Assembly: GCF_032854445.1 (NCBI RefSeq)
Contig: NC_088300.1
Location: 51,267,682 to 51,331,681 of the forward strand
Reading direction: 5' to 3'
Origin: Liolophura sinensis
Taxonomy: Eukaryota; Mollusca; Polyplacophora; Chitonida; Chitonidae
Length of the DNA: 64,000 nt
Of this stretch, positions 1-10,464 are shown in pieces. Position numbers and translations under genes: made by a program. How positions within the stretch are numbered: position 1 is the first letter of the stretch; every line of letters begins with the position of its first letter. Below the pieces are notes generated by a model. The model ran no database searches, was not told the origin of the DNA, and saw only the letters and a list, made by a program, of their open reading frames with translations.

Positions 1-3000
1 ATATATTTAATTAGAACAAATTGTGATAAATAATTAAATCCCACAAATATGTAGTTATTTATATATGCTTTTTATTGAATAGTAATCTGAACGTAATTAA
101 TAGTATAAATCAAGAAAACATTAATTAAGTCTTTGAAAAACATCTGCCCTGGTGGCACTTTAATTACACGGAAAACCGTAAAAAGAGAAAATCTAAAAAC
201 TGAGCCAGGGTGCAAGGTTCATTGGGGTGGTTAAGCCGCCCAGCTGTTAAGTGTTTCAGTTGTCATGTCTTTGTACCGCTTTTGTTTATCGGCCACCCAC
301 AGATTATAGTAAATACCAAGGCGCGTCTTAATTTCTCTTTTCTGTAACTTTTGAAACATCGAACCGTGTGATTGTGAGACAGGCTCCCTGACTGGTCTAG
401 AGGAGCAACACTCCGACTTCAACAATTATCTCTCAACACGGTCTGCAAAAAAGTAACCCGACCCCCCGTCTTCTTAATAATTGATGCACAATACGCGGGA
501 CAATTTTTTGCAATTAAGTGCTTTTACGAGGATTTAATCTTCCTTTAATTTGGCTGGCAAGCAATAATTATCGTTTCAGATTTACAATTTCTGATCATTT
601 GTGAAGACGAAATCGGAGGAGGAATTAATGGCGAGCGACGCGGGGGAGCTTGCCATTGACCTCGCCTTTCTTTCCTGCAAGCACGCCATCTTGAGAGCTC
701 CACTGTCAAGAAAGACAAGTCATTTCACGGCGTTTCCGTCTGTAGCTCAGGCCTACTATGACCAGATCCCTATCACCGGGACCAGCAGAGATAATGGGTG
801 TCTCTAAAAAGATATTATCTGGTTCTTGGGAAAGAAATGTTCTACGTTTGATTAAAGGTGGAAAAAATATAGCAATTCAATGAACAATTATTTTCTGAAG
901 GTAATGGGCAATTATCACCAATGAAAATGGTTAAAGGCAAATAATGACAAACACTAGACTGTTAATTTCGGCGTCACCGACAGCTTCTTTATTTGAACGC
1001 CGTCGTGCAAAATTATCTTCCCCGGACAAGCGCAGCATATGTCAATTATTGATTTTAAAAACCAGTACAAATTTGTATCGGTGTTTAATAGGTGTTTGTC
1101 GTCCAGGGAACGCCTTCACGAAATTTAGCGATTCAAGGGTCACGCGGTCTCTTTTATAATTTTAACATCCGTCTGTCAAAAGCGAAACAAATATTCTGTG
1201 TCCTTGGAAATGATGAATCGGTTCTTGCCGTCGGTTGCGCAAAATTAACCATACAGATTCCCACTACTTTTCCGATTCAGTAAGGCGATCCCGTGGCATG
1301 AATGCTCACTTCCGCTTACAATCAATCAGAAGCAGAATCCAGTTTGAGCGAGCATGTTATCAATACCCCAACGTACGCAAGCAGGTATATAGATACATTT
1401 TGTACCACCGATTGCATGTGATGTGGCCTACACAAAAGTTAATCTGAAGATTTAGCACATATATGAAATTTTGCCGACGTATTTCAAGACACAATTGATC
1501 GAATAAACTAATTTAAAATTACTGCGTGTTAACCATGCATCGATATAGGTTTATTCAGCTAGACAAATTAAATGCAGTGGAAATGATGTATGCAGTATGA
1601 CATGTGCTTATTAAATGTAGATCATTTTAAAATTTCGTTCTACTAGAATATAGTGAACTCTCTTAGCAATAAAATCGTTGATAAATATGTACTGAATTGA
1701 AGAAGCCGGAGCATGCAGCTTTGACCCAACATTCGCAGCTATTTTGTCTTGACACAACTGTTATTTAATATTATCTAGGGGGCCAAGTAGCTTTACGGCT
1801 TTGACCTGACTCGGTTAAACTGTAGACCTTTTTTTAAAAGTTCACCACAACTAAACGAACTCCATTCCAAATAAAAGGCACCGCGTGCCACGTGGGCGTA
1901 AACTGAAACCACTTCAACACGCTTGGAAAATTACAAACGCTTATCGCCCGCCAACGCATCCCCGAGCACTTTAAGGCGTTTAAACAACCATCTAAGATAA
2001 ATAGAAAAATAACCTTTCGTATATATTCAAGTATAACTTATTTTATTGTTCCCTTAAATACACGAAGATAAGCACCCACATTAAACATCAGCTGCGCGGT
2101 TCACATATAGTATTTAAGATATGTTGCTTGATAGTAACATCCATATAAACGGATATATGATCAGTGTTCAAATTACAACGCAGATTTATGATGGGGCATA
2201 TATAACCACGGCCTAATCACTGAAGGCCCTAGAAGTTTACTGTATGAAAGAAAATCTTAATGAAGAACCTTTTCCATAAAACTGACTTACAGTCGGCCAT
2301 CTATGTAGCAAAATGCTTCATGTACAAGTCATTGTAGGGACTTCAGAATCTAGTGTTAATATGAACAGTATTATGCAATGCCGCGTTTTCTTAAACCAAT
2401 CTGGATTTATTTATAATGTTTAATATTTCGATATGACGGTGTGTAGTGAAATGTTCTATGTTTTTCTGAGAAGAAGAGATAATATGACGTTTGATAATAC
2501 GTATATAGTTCCTAGAATTATCCATTGATTTATATATACATATATAGAATAAGGCACGAGTATAAAACTGACTACATTTACACTTGTGTCTCATAATATA
2601 GCGCTGTCAATTTATATTTACACTCAACGACACCTACAAAGACTTTTCTGTAATTTTAAGTTGCTTATTTAGTCATGATGTAACTCTCACTTCGTTAAAT
2701 TCACGTCTCATGTCATGACATTTCCCTCTGATAAGGTGATCTTTTCCTCCTATGTTGTAAATATTCCGTCAAAAGTCCCGACAATCTCTTCCAATATCGC
2801 CTCTCCTTTCTTTTATGTATTTATTCATTTGACTGATGTTTCACGGCACACTCAAGAACATCAATCTAATTTCATGTTATCTGACAATCCTTTTCCACTC
2901 TTTCAGTCTCTGACGTGTTTGTCCGCCATTATCGCGTTGTTAAATGCAAGAATTCAAACATTCGATGAAAGGGCATGTTGAACAACATGTTCGGTATCTA

Positions 3001-3180
3001 CAAACGTGTAAATATGGACAAGCGGTAATATTAGCGTTTATAGGCTCTAAGCGGCGTTTTTGCAGTGTGGGTTTAAAAACTGTGAGTCTCCTCTATGATA
3101 CAGTTTCATGCACGTGATATCCCCATTCGTGTTGTGCCAGAGCTTACATTCAGCCAACATCTATTACTCTCCAACTTTAG
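1..3180. other. Non-coding stretch at the left edge
   Basis: I see no gene here. Short open frames have no recognisable domain, no splice context and low-complexity translations. Three patches (about 590-830, 940-1460 and 1700-1990) are less AT-rich and more complex than their surroundings and could be regulatory. The rest is AT-rich filler. Confidence 0.5.
1700..1990. promoter_or_regulatory. Candidate cis-regulatory island
   Basis: A locally GC-richer, non-repetitive patch in AT-rich non-coding DNA. It holds a CACGTG E-box at 1889-1894 and no coding signal on either strand. The target gene is unknown; Hmx is about 19 kb away. This is inference from base composition and motif content only. 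Confidence 0.2.
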
Positions 3181-3183
3181 GCT

Positions 3184-3350
3184 CTACACAGGAGTCAACT
3201 TGTAAAACAGCTGAAAAATTATTTATTTATTTTTTATTCACTAATTCAAAGCGGTCTGTTCTACTGGAGTAAAAAAAATCCGAGTCACCGGAATAAAGCA
3301 CCGACCTTTTACAAGTCACCGGCGAACATTCCCGTATGTGACATAGACCT
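3184..3350. repeat. Degenerate SINE-like fragment
   Basis: A TTTATTTATTTTTTATT tract is followed by a segment (about 3283-3345) that resembles the segment at 18250-18325: both read as a CCGGAnTnnAnCACCGACCTTT core and end in TTCCCnnnTGTGAC. The two copies share a family but are strongly diverged. It abuts the left end of the retrotransposon. Confidence 0.4.
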
Positions 3351-3433
3351 GTTCGCCATACTGGTGGTAGACAAGAGGCTATACAAACGATCACATGGTC
3401 ATCGATGAGAGCGTATTGCCATCATGTCCCCAC

Positions 3434-3462
3434 TGTAAGGGTACCACTATCTGAGAGTAAAG
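3434..3462 (-). repeat. Remnant of 3' LTR tip
   Basis: These 29 bases match 27 of 29 at 7436-7464. They lie directly against the truncated RNase H coding sequence, so they are probably the last bases of the 3' LTR left after a deletion. Confidence 0.5.
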
Positions 3463-3464
3463 GC

Positions 3465-3914
3465 CTAATACGTCCTGCTCTGTGGTGGAATAATTCTTTT
3501 GAGGTTTAACTTCCTAGAGACGTAACTCACAGGCTGTTCTATCCCATCCTCTTCTTCCTGGAGCAAAACAGCTCCTACTCCGATGTCACTAACCTCCACT
3601 ACCATCATAAACGGACGATAAAAATCTGGAGCTTTCAAAATAGGATGGTTAGACAGATTGGCCTTTAGCCTATTAAAAGCCTGACTAAGCAACTGTGTCA
3701 GTGGAGCAGCAATGTCGCTGAAATTGGGTACAAACCTGCGGTAAAGACCACAGACTCCAAGCCCTCTAAGAATGTCTTTCTTACAAGTAGGCACTGGTAA
3801 ATCCAGTATGGCCTGGGCTTTAGCTGAACGAGGGTCTACCTGTCCACCGCCAACCTCATGACCAGGGTATGCCACTTGTTCTTTTAAAAATTCTATTTTC
3901 TTGAGATTAACCAC
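3465..3914 (-). pseudogene. RT connection and truncated RNase H of the Gypsy element
   Basis: The frame continues from the RT palm into the thumb/connection region (a YRRFVPNFS motif, typical of Ty3/Gypsy pol) and then the start of RNase H, where the usual ASD reads VSD. A +1 shift near 3490 is needed to read the conserved KNYSTTEQDVLG segment; after that the match stops at the LTR remnant. RNase H is therefore incomplete and the product would be inactive. Confidence 0.8.
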
Positions 3915-3939
3915 TAAACCTTATGAAGACAATCTAGAC

Positions 3940-4590
3940 AATATTTTCTCCAGATATTTACAATGGTCTTCCCACGTGTCTTACAAATAAGAATGTCATC
4001 TATATAGGCTGCACAGAATTCCAGTCCTACAATCTTATTGGCTAATCTCTGAAACGTAGCTACACTATTTTTCATGCCTAAAGGTTTGACACGAAACTGA
4101 TAAAACCTCGAAGAAGTAGCAAAAGCAGATATCTCTTTGGCCCTATCTGTTAATGGTACCTGCCAGTAAAACTTAGGAAGATCAATCTTAGTAATAAACT
4201 TGGCATTTCCTACCCTATGAATACAATCCTCAATAGAGGTTTAGGGATAACTTCAATTGGTGAACACCAGTTACTCTGGCTAGGTTTTATAATCCCGTTC
4301 TCCACCATGTACTTTATTTCCTGGTTAACAAGCTTTATCTTTGCAGGGTTAATTCTGTATGGGTGCTGTTTGATCGGTATAGTCCTTCCTACATCTACAT
4401 CATGTACTGCAGCGTTAGTACAGCCTGGTACATCCGAACATATCTTAGAATAAGTCTCGGGCAACTTGCAAATATCCTGTCTATGAATCTCATCTAAATG
4501 GCTCAGTACACCTGAGTTATCTAACATAGGATCTAACATATCAGCTTGAACGCTACCTGGCTCTTTGGACTCAGTACATGTAGTAGACAA
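3940..4590 (-). pseudogene. Reverse transcriptase of the Gypsy element
   Basis: 4210-4590 encodes the N-terminal RT approach (PIKQHPYRINPAK, then MVENGIIKPSQSNW). 3940-4209, in another frame, encodes the palm with FITKIDLPKFYWQVPL, FRVKPLGMKNSVATFQRL and the catalytic YIDDIL box. The palm is almost intact at residue level, but frameshifts near 4210 and 3930 break it. It lies downstream of integrase on the element's strand, which is the diagnostic oddity of this copy. Confidence 0.85.
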
Positions 4591-5820
4591 CTATCCACTC
4601 TCCTCTATATGATTTACCTCTGTGCTATCCACAGCTATTGAATGGCTTGTTTCTAGGACATTGTACTTCTTGGGCACAGTGATGGGACATACTCTTTCAG
4701 TTCTCCTATGAGTTGGTGTACTAATAATGTAGTTAACATCGCTAACCACTGTCTTCACCATCTGATATGGTTCACCAAACTTTCCCTTAAGTGGTCCCCG
4801 AGGTAGGGGGCGATAAAACTTAGGGGCTAAGATACGCTCCTTCATCAAAGCTAAAGGATTCTAACCTCATGACCATACACCAACTCAAAAGCACTAAACC
4901 CAGTGGACTCGTTAGGAGTGTTCCTAGTGACAAACAATACAAATGGAATCCCTTTGCCCCAATCTTCAGGATATTCCATACAATATGCTCGTAGAGCACA
5001 CTTCATGGTTTGGTGGTACCTTTCCAAAGCCACTTCGGATTGAGGGTGATAAGATGTAGATTAAGCTGCTTAATCCCCAGGTGATACACAACTAACTGAA
5101 ATAAGCCTGACATAAAATTTGATCCCTAGTCATCTTGTAATTCGTTGCCTGGTGAAAAACAGTAATAGACTATTAACTATCTGTGGAGTAGTTATCTGTC
5201 TCATTGGGGTAGCTTCCGGAAATCTAGTAGCTCTATCCATAATAGTCAAAAGATACTTAGTTCTAGGTAATCGGCCAACGTAATCAAAAAGTACCTTCAT
5301 AAAAGGTTCACCAAAAGCAGAAATTTCCTATCACCTCACAGGTTTGACATGTCTTACAGAAATTAACCACATTCTTGTGAATCTTAGGCCAGTAAAAATG
5401 GCGAGTGATTTTACTTTCTGTCTTTCTAATGCCTAAATGTCCATCTACTGGAATCTCATCTCATTCCAAGTACTCCCTGTCTATAACTTGAAGTTAAGAC
5501 AACTTGATTAAAAATTGCCCAATTATCGATAGTTGATACATGAGGGGTCTATACTTTCTTTTCAACAGCTCATCTTCCGTGTAATACTAGTTAAAAATAG
5601 GTACATCAGCTATTTCGTCCACAGATAAAGCAGATTTACATAATTCCGTTAATTCGGAATCTGACTGTTGTTGTTTAACCGGCTCAGATCGAGACAACAC
5701 AAGTCTGCCTAACTCCTGACCACCCTCAATATTATGAAAGAAAGTTTCAGCCAAATTAGTAGTCATTAATTTGGTCATTACCCAGCAGAAAGGAAATACT
5801 TCCACAGACAAAGAATTAAC
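4591..5820 (-). pseudogene. Integrase of the Gypsy element
   Basis: An HHCC zinc-binding segment is readable at about 5340-5450 (GHLGIRKTESKITRHF, then CKTCQTC). The core follows, with a recognisable LPRTKYLLTIMDRATRFPE stretch near 5220-5285. The conserved ALERYHQT glutamate region and the GFSAFELVYGHEV segment are at 4851-5033. The C-terminal part (4591-4848) contains VSDVNYIISTP and RVCPITVPKKY. Several stops interrupt the core. Confidence 0.8.
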
Positions 5821-5834
5821 AACCGCTACAGTTA

Positions 5835-6299
5835 CTAAACCATTAAATCAGAAGTAAGAGTGACCTCCAGTAATAAAACAGACATAAACTTTCCATTAAT
5901 ACCCTTAATCAAAACATGACTGATAGCCTTATCAGAATGTGCAGGAATCACATCTGCCAACAAAGACTGACTAGCCACACCATCAGACATGAATCCCCAA
6001 TATATGTCTGGAGTCTGCCCCACCTTCTTAACTTGTGGTTTAACGATAGGACCAACACTACCTACCTCTACCTGTTCCCTCACTGGTTTACAACTAAAGT
6101 TAACAAAAGCTACTGGCTTTCGCTCCCCTTGCCTTTTCAGTACTGTGCGCGTGGATAATAGGTGTCCTGTGGCTTTACTATAGCGGCAAGAAGATGGACT
6201 TACATCTTGAGATTTGTACTGAAAACCCCACATTCGACCTTCACCGGTGTGCTTATCAGTACTAAAATTTGAAGTCTTCTTATCAGAATTGCAATTCAT
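5835..6299 (-). pseudogene. Gag zinc-knuckle / protease region of the Gypsy element
   Basis: The frame holds a decayed CCHC-like segment (CRYSKATGH, with later cysteines lost) and then protease-like sequence. Its place between the capsid-like segment and integrase fits a Gag C-terminus plus protease. The match is weaker than for RT and integrase, and I could not identify an intact aspartic protease active site. Confidence 0.5.
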
Positions 6300-6445
6300 C
6301 TGAAATTTAGGCTGAAATTTGTGCTCATTAATCTTATGATTTAACTCCTATTCATGAGTCTAACTGCCCGCGGTATTAACGTCCTTGACTTTTGTTCACC
6401 CAAGTAAAGCTTGACCTCATTAGGAACACTGTTCTTAAATTCATC

Positions 6446-6721
6446 TCAGAGAACAACCTTCCTTAAATTCTCAAAAGAAGGATGTAGCTTCAGAGCTCTG
6501 TACCAACTATCAAACAGTGTTTCTTTACCCCTGGCAAACTCCACGTAAGTTTCACCTGATTGTTTTCTTGACTGTCTGAGCTTCTCTCTACAGGCCTCCG
6601 GCACAAGCTCATAAGCAGACAAGACCACTGCTTTAACTGTATTGTAATCTGAAGTCTGATCTAGTAACAAAGAAGAATAGACCTCTGCAGCGTTACCCTT
6701 AAATGTACTCTGCAGCAGCAT
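6446..6721 (-). pseudogene. Gag capsid segment, SCAN-like
   Basis: A 91-residue frame with the pattern YNTVKAVVLSAYELVPEACR followed by FARGKETLFDSWYR and FENLRKVVL. This resembles the capsid C-terminal segment of Gmr1-like Gypsy elements, the family from which the vertebrate SCAN domain is thought to derive. The frame closes before the expected C-terminal helices, because of a stop. Confidence 0.65.
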
Positions 6722-6912
6722 TGCTCAATACCTTTTAGGCCACTCCAAGCTAACAGCCACTTTCTCAAAGGACAGAAAAAACTTTTCTACATTCTTATCA
6801 TCAAATCTGGGCACTAATAGAATGTTTCGAGCCAAATCAAATCCTTAGTGATTACAACTAGCAGCTTCACTGTTACTTCTTTTAATCTGGCGTTCCTTCA
6901 GTCCTGTGGAAC

Positions 6913-7173
6913 TCAGTTCTCTTCCAACTTCAACTTCTCTAACTCAAACTCGCTATATTTTTCTCTTTCTTCCCTTTCTCCTTCTCTTTCCTTTACTTGT
7001 CTTTCTTTTTTTCTTTCTGTTTCTGCTTTTTCTCTTTCTTCCTTTTCTACCTTAAACCTTTCAATCTCTAACTGAAGCTTAATAGGTAAAGTATTACCTG
7101 AGTCCAAGTGTTTGCTAATAGCATCCACCATTTCACTTTTTCTAAGACTCTGGCTTAAGTCTAATTCAAACAT
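6913..7173 (-). pseudogene. Gag N-terminus with charged coiled coil
   Basis: The frame starts MFELDLSQSLRKSEMVDAI and runs into a long Glu/Lys/Arg-rich helix (about residues 38-80), strongly coiled-coil-like. On the + strand this is the conspicuous pyrimidine tract at 6950-7060. The position upstream of the capsid segment fits the Gag start. Confidence 0.6.
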
Positions 7174-7435
7174 GTCATTTTCCCTAAATCTGCCTGTCTT
7201 AACTTAGACAGCTTAACAAATGACAAATCCTCACTATCAAGGAATTAATATGCATTAAATTCCTCAGCCATTATGGCACAATATAGTGTACAAAGAAACT
7301 ATATAAATAGCTGTACAAAATGTGAATCTCTGCCTGATCCAAAACAGGAACCAAAACACCGCTGAACAACCTGACAATTGGTGTGCTACAATCTAGCACA
7401 AAAGCAGGTTTTAGCTCTCGGACAAGCCTCTAGTA

Positions 7436-7773
7436 TGTAAGGGTACCAATATCGGAGAGTAAAGCTGAGAAACAACTGGCTTGCTCAACTCTCGGATCAG
7501 GGATAGGCCTTAAACAAGATCAAACAAAGAAACACGAAGACGCTCGAATAAGTTCAATACATATATTCTAACAAAATATACACATTATACAACTGACAAT
7601 AATATACAAAACAATACAAATAATTATAAAATATATAGTATGTAACTGATGATAACGTCTAAATCCGGATGGAACATTCCGGCTTCCAAAGGCGAGTCAG
7701 TCCATGTAAATATAGAATCCACAGTTAAGAGGAATTTTCCAATGGAAGGATGACACTCCGATAAGTGACAAGA
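7436..7773 (-). repeat. Candidate 5' LTR of the Gypsy element
   Basis: The left boundary is set by the 29-bp match to 3434-3462. The right boundary is a guess: AGAACA at 7768-7773 would give TGTTCT at the LTR start, and the next bases CCAC equal the bases before 3434. No full second LTR is left to prove it, and I could not find a convincing primer-binding site. Confidence 0.25.
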
Positions 7774-10225
7774 ACACCACTCGTTGACGATGGTTGCTCT
7801 ACAACTGCCCGTGAAGGTGTAACTTCTCAGAGCGGACGGGTTGACTTTGGCGTCTGTGACGCCGAGCTGGCGATGTATGTTTCACTCCACGGAAATATAC
7901 ACAAAGTCACTTTAGGGTAAACTGGGGTAGAATGTATGTAATCGCACAAAGAGACAATGAGTGGTGACGGAAACAGGGGAACTTCCACACCAATTCCCAC
8001 TCCAAGGCCGTGGTCGAATATACACCTCGTGTGTCCAGTATAACGACTGAAAGACAATCGTGTTATTCACTAAAGCACCGTTCCCAGCAACTGGATTTAT
8101 ATTTATATACCTGTATATTTACTATATATACACGGATAAACATAAGACATGTAAGCCAACTCAAGGTTGCCTCACACCAAAACTAATCGTAGAAGTGCGC
8201 GTATCCGCTCTAGACAAAAAACAAAGCATGTGTTTTCAAATGCACGCGTATATATGATGAGGTCGTAACCCTTTAGTAACCAAGAGGGAGATAGCATGGA
8301 ATGCGTCTAAATTCACCCATCTGCGTACAAATTGACATCCATTGCCAAGTATTGCCTTTCCAGGTTACCAGTGACGTTGGCCTAATTTGAAACAGCTAAA
8401 AGCATGTAATCTTTTAAACTTTTCACTCGTAACAATAATCTCCAATGAAAGACAGGAAGACTGAATGCCAAGAATGCAAATTCAGTTTTACAATATATCA
8501 AATGTGAGATATCAATTGAACAGAGGCAGTTCGATGCCTTGTCAGTTCAAATGAGCAATCAGGCGAAGCGTAAAAAAATTAAGACGACCCCAGAGGAAGT
8601 CCTGTCGTTACGTATTAGAACACTTGGTAGGCTTAACGAGGTCGTGGTCAGGTATGGGCTGAAATAAAAGCTTAATTGCGCGGACCTCAGAGAAAGCTAC
8701 ACATCTTGTAATTAATCCCGGAGACAACCACTTCCGTCCCTTTTCCCCAGACGTCTCGTGCGCTGTGAGCTCGATGGGTTGCATAAATCGCCCGATGTTA
8801 GATTTTAATGTAAAGAAGGAAAGAAAGATTCGACAAAAGAAATGAAGACGAGATGTTTTATGACATCTTGATGTATCAGAGACCGACTTGAATTTCCGCC
8901 CGCTCAGACCCGCCTTTGAGATGACCGTTTTACGTGGTTTCGATTAACATGATTAGAGAGTTATCGGGTCTTGATCTACCGTGTAATTTACTCGCTCTTG
9001 GGTCGAGGATCACTTGAATCTTTCTTGGTGAGACGCGTCCAGTATGCACTGGGCTCATCATTAACATCAGCTGTGGAGGAGAGCTGGCGGCCATTCTCGT
9101 CCGTGTCTTCGACGTGAGCGGTCAGCGCGGCGCATGCTCATTAAGACTGTTGCGTGTGTTATTGCCGGAGCGACGTTTGACGAAGGCAGCGGCACACGGT
9201 CTGATTAGAGCTTTGCCAAGCTCAGTTCGACAAAAATCGCAAACCAATTAATCATTTGCCGGGTTCGTGCCACGTGACACGTCCCCGCCGAACGGGCGTT
9301 TTGATACACCGTTACCAGCCTCGTAATACGCCGTTAAGTGGGCATATCGAATGTATACATATGTTCAACGTCCGCAAATCCGCCATCAAGGGTTGGTGAC
9401 ACGAGAAAACTAACGCCGTGCAATATACATCAAAGGAGCGCCCGCATAATCCACATTACAAGCCAAATGAAAGTATCTCACGCAGCTCATTTGTTTGTCA
9501 AGGCGTATGATAATTATTTTCCTATGATTTAAGGGAAATTACATGTATTCAGGATCAAAAACGTCAAAATCAGGGACAGAGATTATGAACGGATATAGAG
9601 TTAAGAGAAAAGTCACTCCTTTCTCGGAAATGGATTTACATTGAGGTAAATCGTAAGCTTTTGTGCGCCTGTCGCAGCCAATCACAAAATGTCTGCGAAA
9701 TGTCAACTACTATGTGTCGCTGTAAATTGATAGTCTGGCGAAATGTAAGAAATAAAGATTTTTAATAATTTAATTAATTTTCTTGTGTTTGTTACCCGTC
9801 ACATTGCGATTTTCGGTGCAGATAGCACAATTCTCCATTAAATTCATCAAATCATCAAGAAGATCTGCTTTAGCAAAACATCTTCTCGCAATAATCCAAT
9901 CTTTGAAATCAATGCTCGAAATCTGAACTTCCCGCAAGGCAAGATTCAAGGCAAGATATAATCAATGTCAGTCACGGTGCCCATTACCAAGCAAACAACT
10001 ATATATAATTTCTATATAGAATTTATTTTAATGTTTTAAATGAAAAAGGAAAACTGATGGTGCATGGAGAAAGAAAGTTTTTCTGCATATTTCCGTGACG
10101 GAAGTTTTAATACAAACAAGGAGGACCGTAGTCAACCAAAATTACGTTTCATCTGCTGAATTATAGTTAGAAGAAACTCTGTTGGCGTTAACATTTTTCG
10201 GAGTATGGCAACGTGAGGATTCATT
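7774..10225. other. Non-coding stretch
   Basis: No supported gene. It contains a regulatory-looking island at about 8560-9340 (listed separately) and otherwise AT-rich sequence. Open frames are short and unlike any family I know. Confidence 0.5.
8560..9340. promoter_or_regulatory. Candidate enhancer island upstream of Hmx
   Basis: About 780 bp of complex, comparatively GC-rich, repeat-free sequence with no coding potential. It carries homeodomain-type cores (TAATTG at 8673-8678, AATTAATC near 9246), a CAGCTG E-box at 9068-9073 and CACGTG at 9271-9276. It is the largest such island upstream of Hmx. Regulatory function is inference; conservation would have to be tested. Confidence 0.3.
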
Positions 10226-10464
10226 GTTCGGTATAGGACGGGCTGAAGTGTTCGGTATAGGGCGGACTGAAGTGTTCGGGATAGAATGGGCTGAAGTGTT
10301 GGGTACAGGACGGGCTGAAGTGTAGGGTATAGGACAGGCTGAATTGCTGGGTATAGGACGGGCTGAAATGTTGGGTATAGGAAAAGCTAAAGTGTTCGGT
10401 ATAGGATGGGCTGAAGTGTTTGGTATAGAACGGGCGGAAGTTGGTATAGGGCGGCCTGAAGTTC
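10226..10464. repeat. Minisatellite, 24-bp unit, about 10 copies
   Basis: Ten diverged head-to-tail copies of a 24-bp unit close to GTTCGGTATAGGACGGGC plus TGAAGT; the last is shortened by 3 bp. Because 24 is a multiple of three, part of the array is open on the - strand as an 8-residue periodic peptide, but nothing else supports a gene there. Confidence 0.9.

Larger units (their letters stand above)
3434..7464 (-). mobile_element. Decayed Ty3/Gypsy retrotransposon, Gmr1-like domain order
   Basis: Reading the - strand 5' to 3' (decreasing coordinates) the order is Gag, zinc-knuckle/protease region, integrase, reverse transcriptase, RNase H. Integrase upstream of RT is unusual for Ty3/Gypsy and is the known hallmark of the Gmr1-like group. 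All frames are broken by stops and frameshifts, so the copy is dead. A 29-bp motif at 3434-3462 recurs at 7436-7464 with two mismatches; both start TGTAAGGGTACC on the + strand, so on the element's strand they end in ACA, as LTR ends do. The left copy follows RNase H directly, so the end of RNase H and most of the 3' LTR are deleted. The 5' LTR may run from 7436 to about 7773, where CCAC matches the CCAC left of 3434, but that 4-bp duplication could be chance. Confidence 0.85.

Noticed and set aside
601..807. A GC-richer 68-codon open frame near the left edge
   Set aside because: It has no homology that I recognise and no clear splice sites; it could equally be a regulatory patch.
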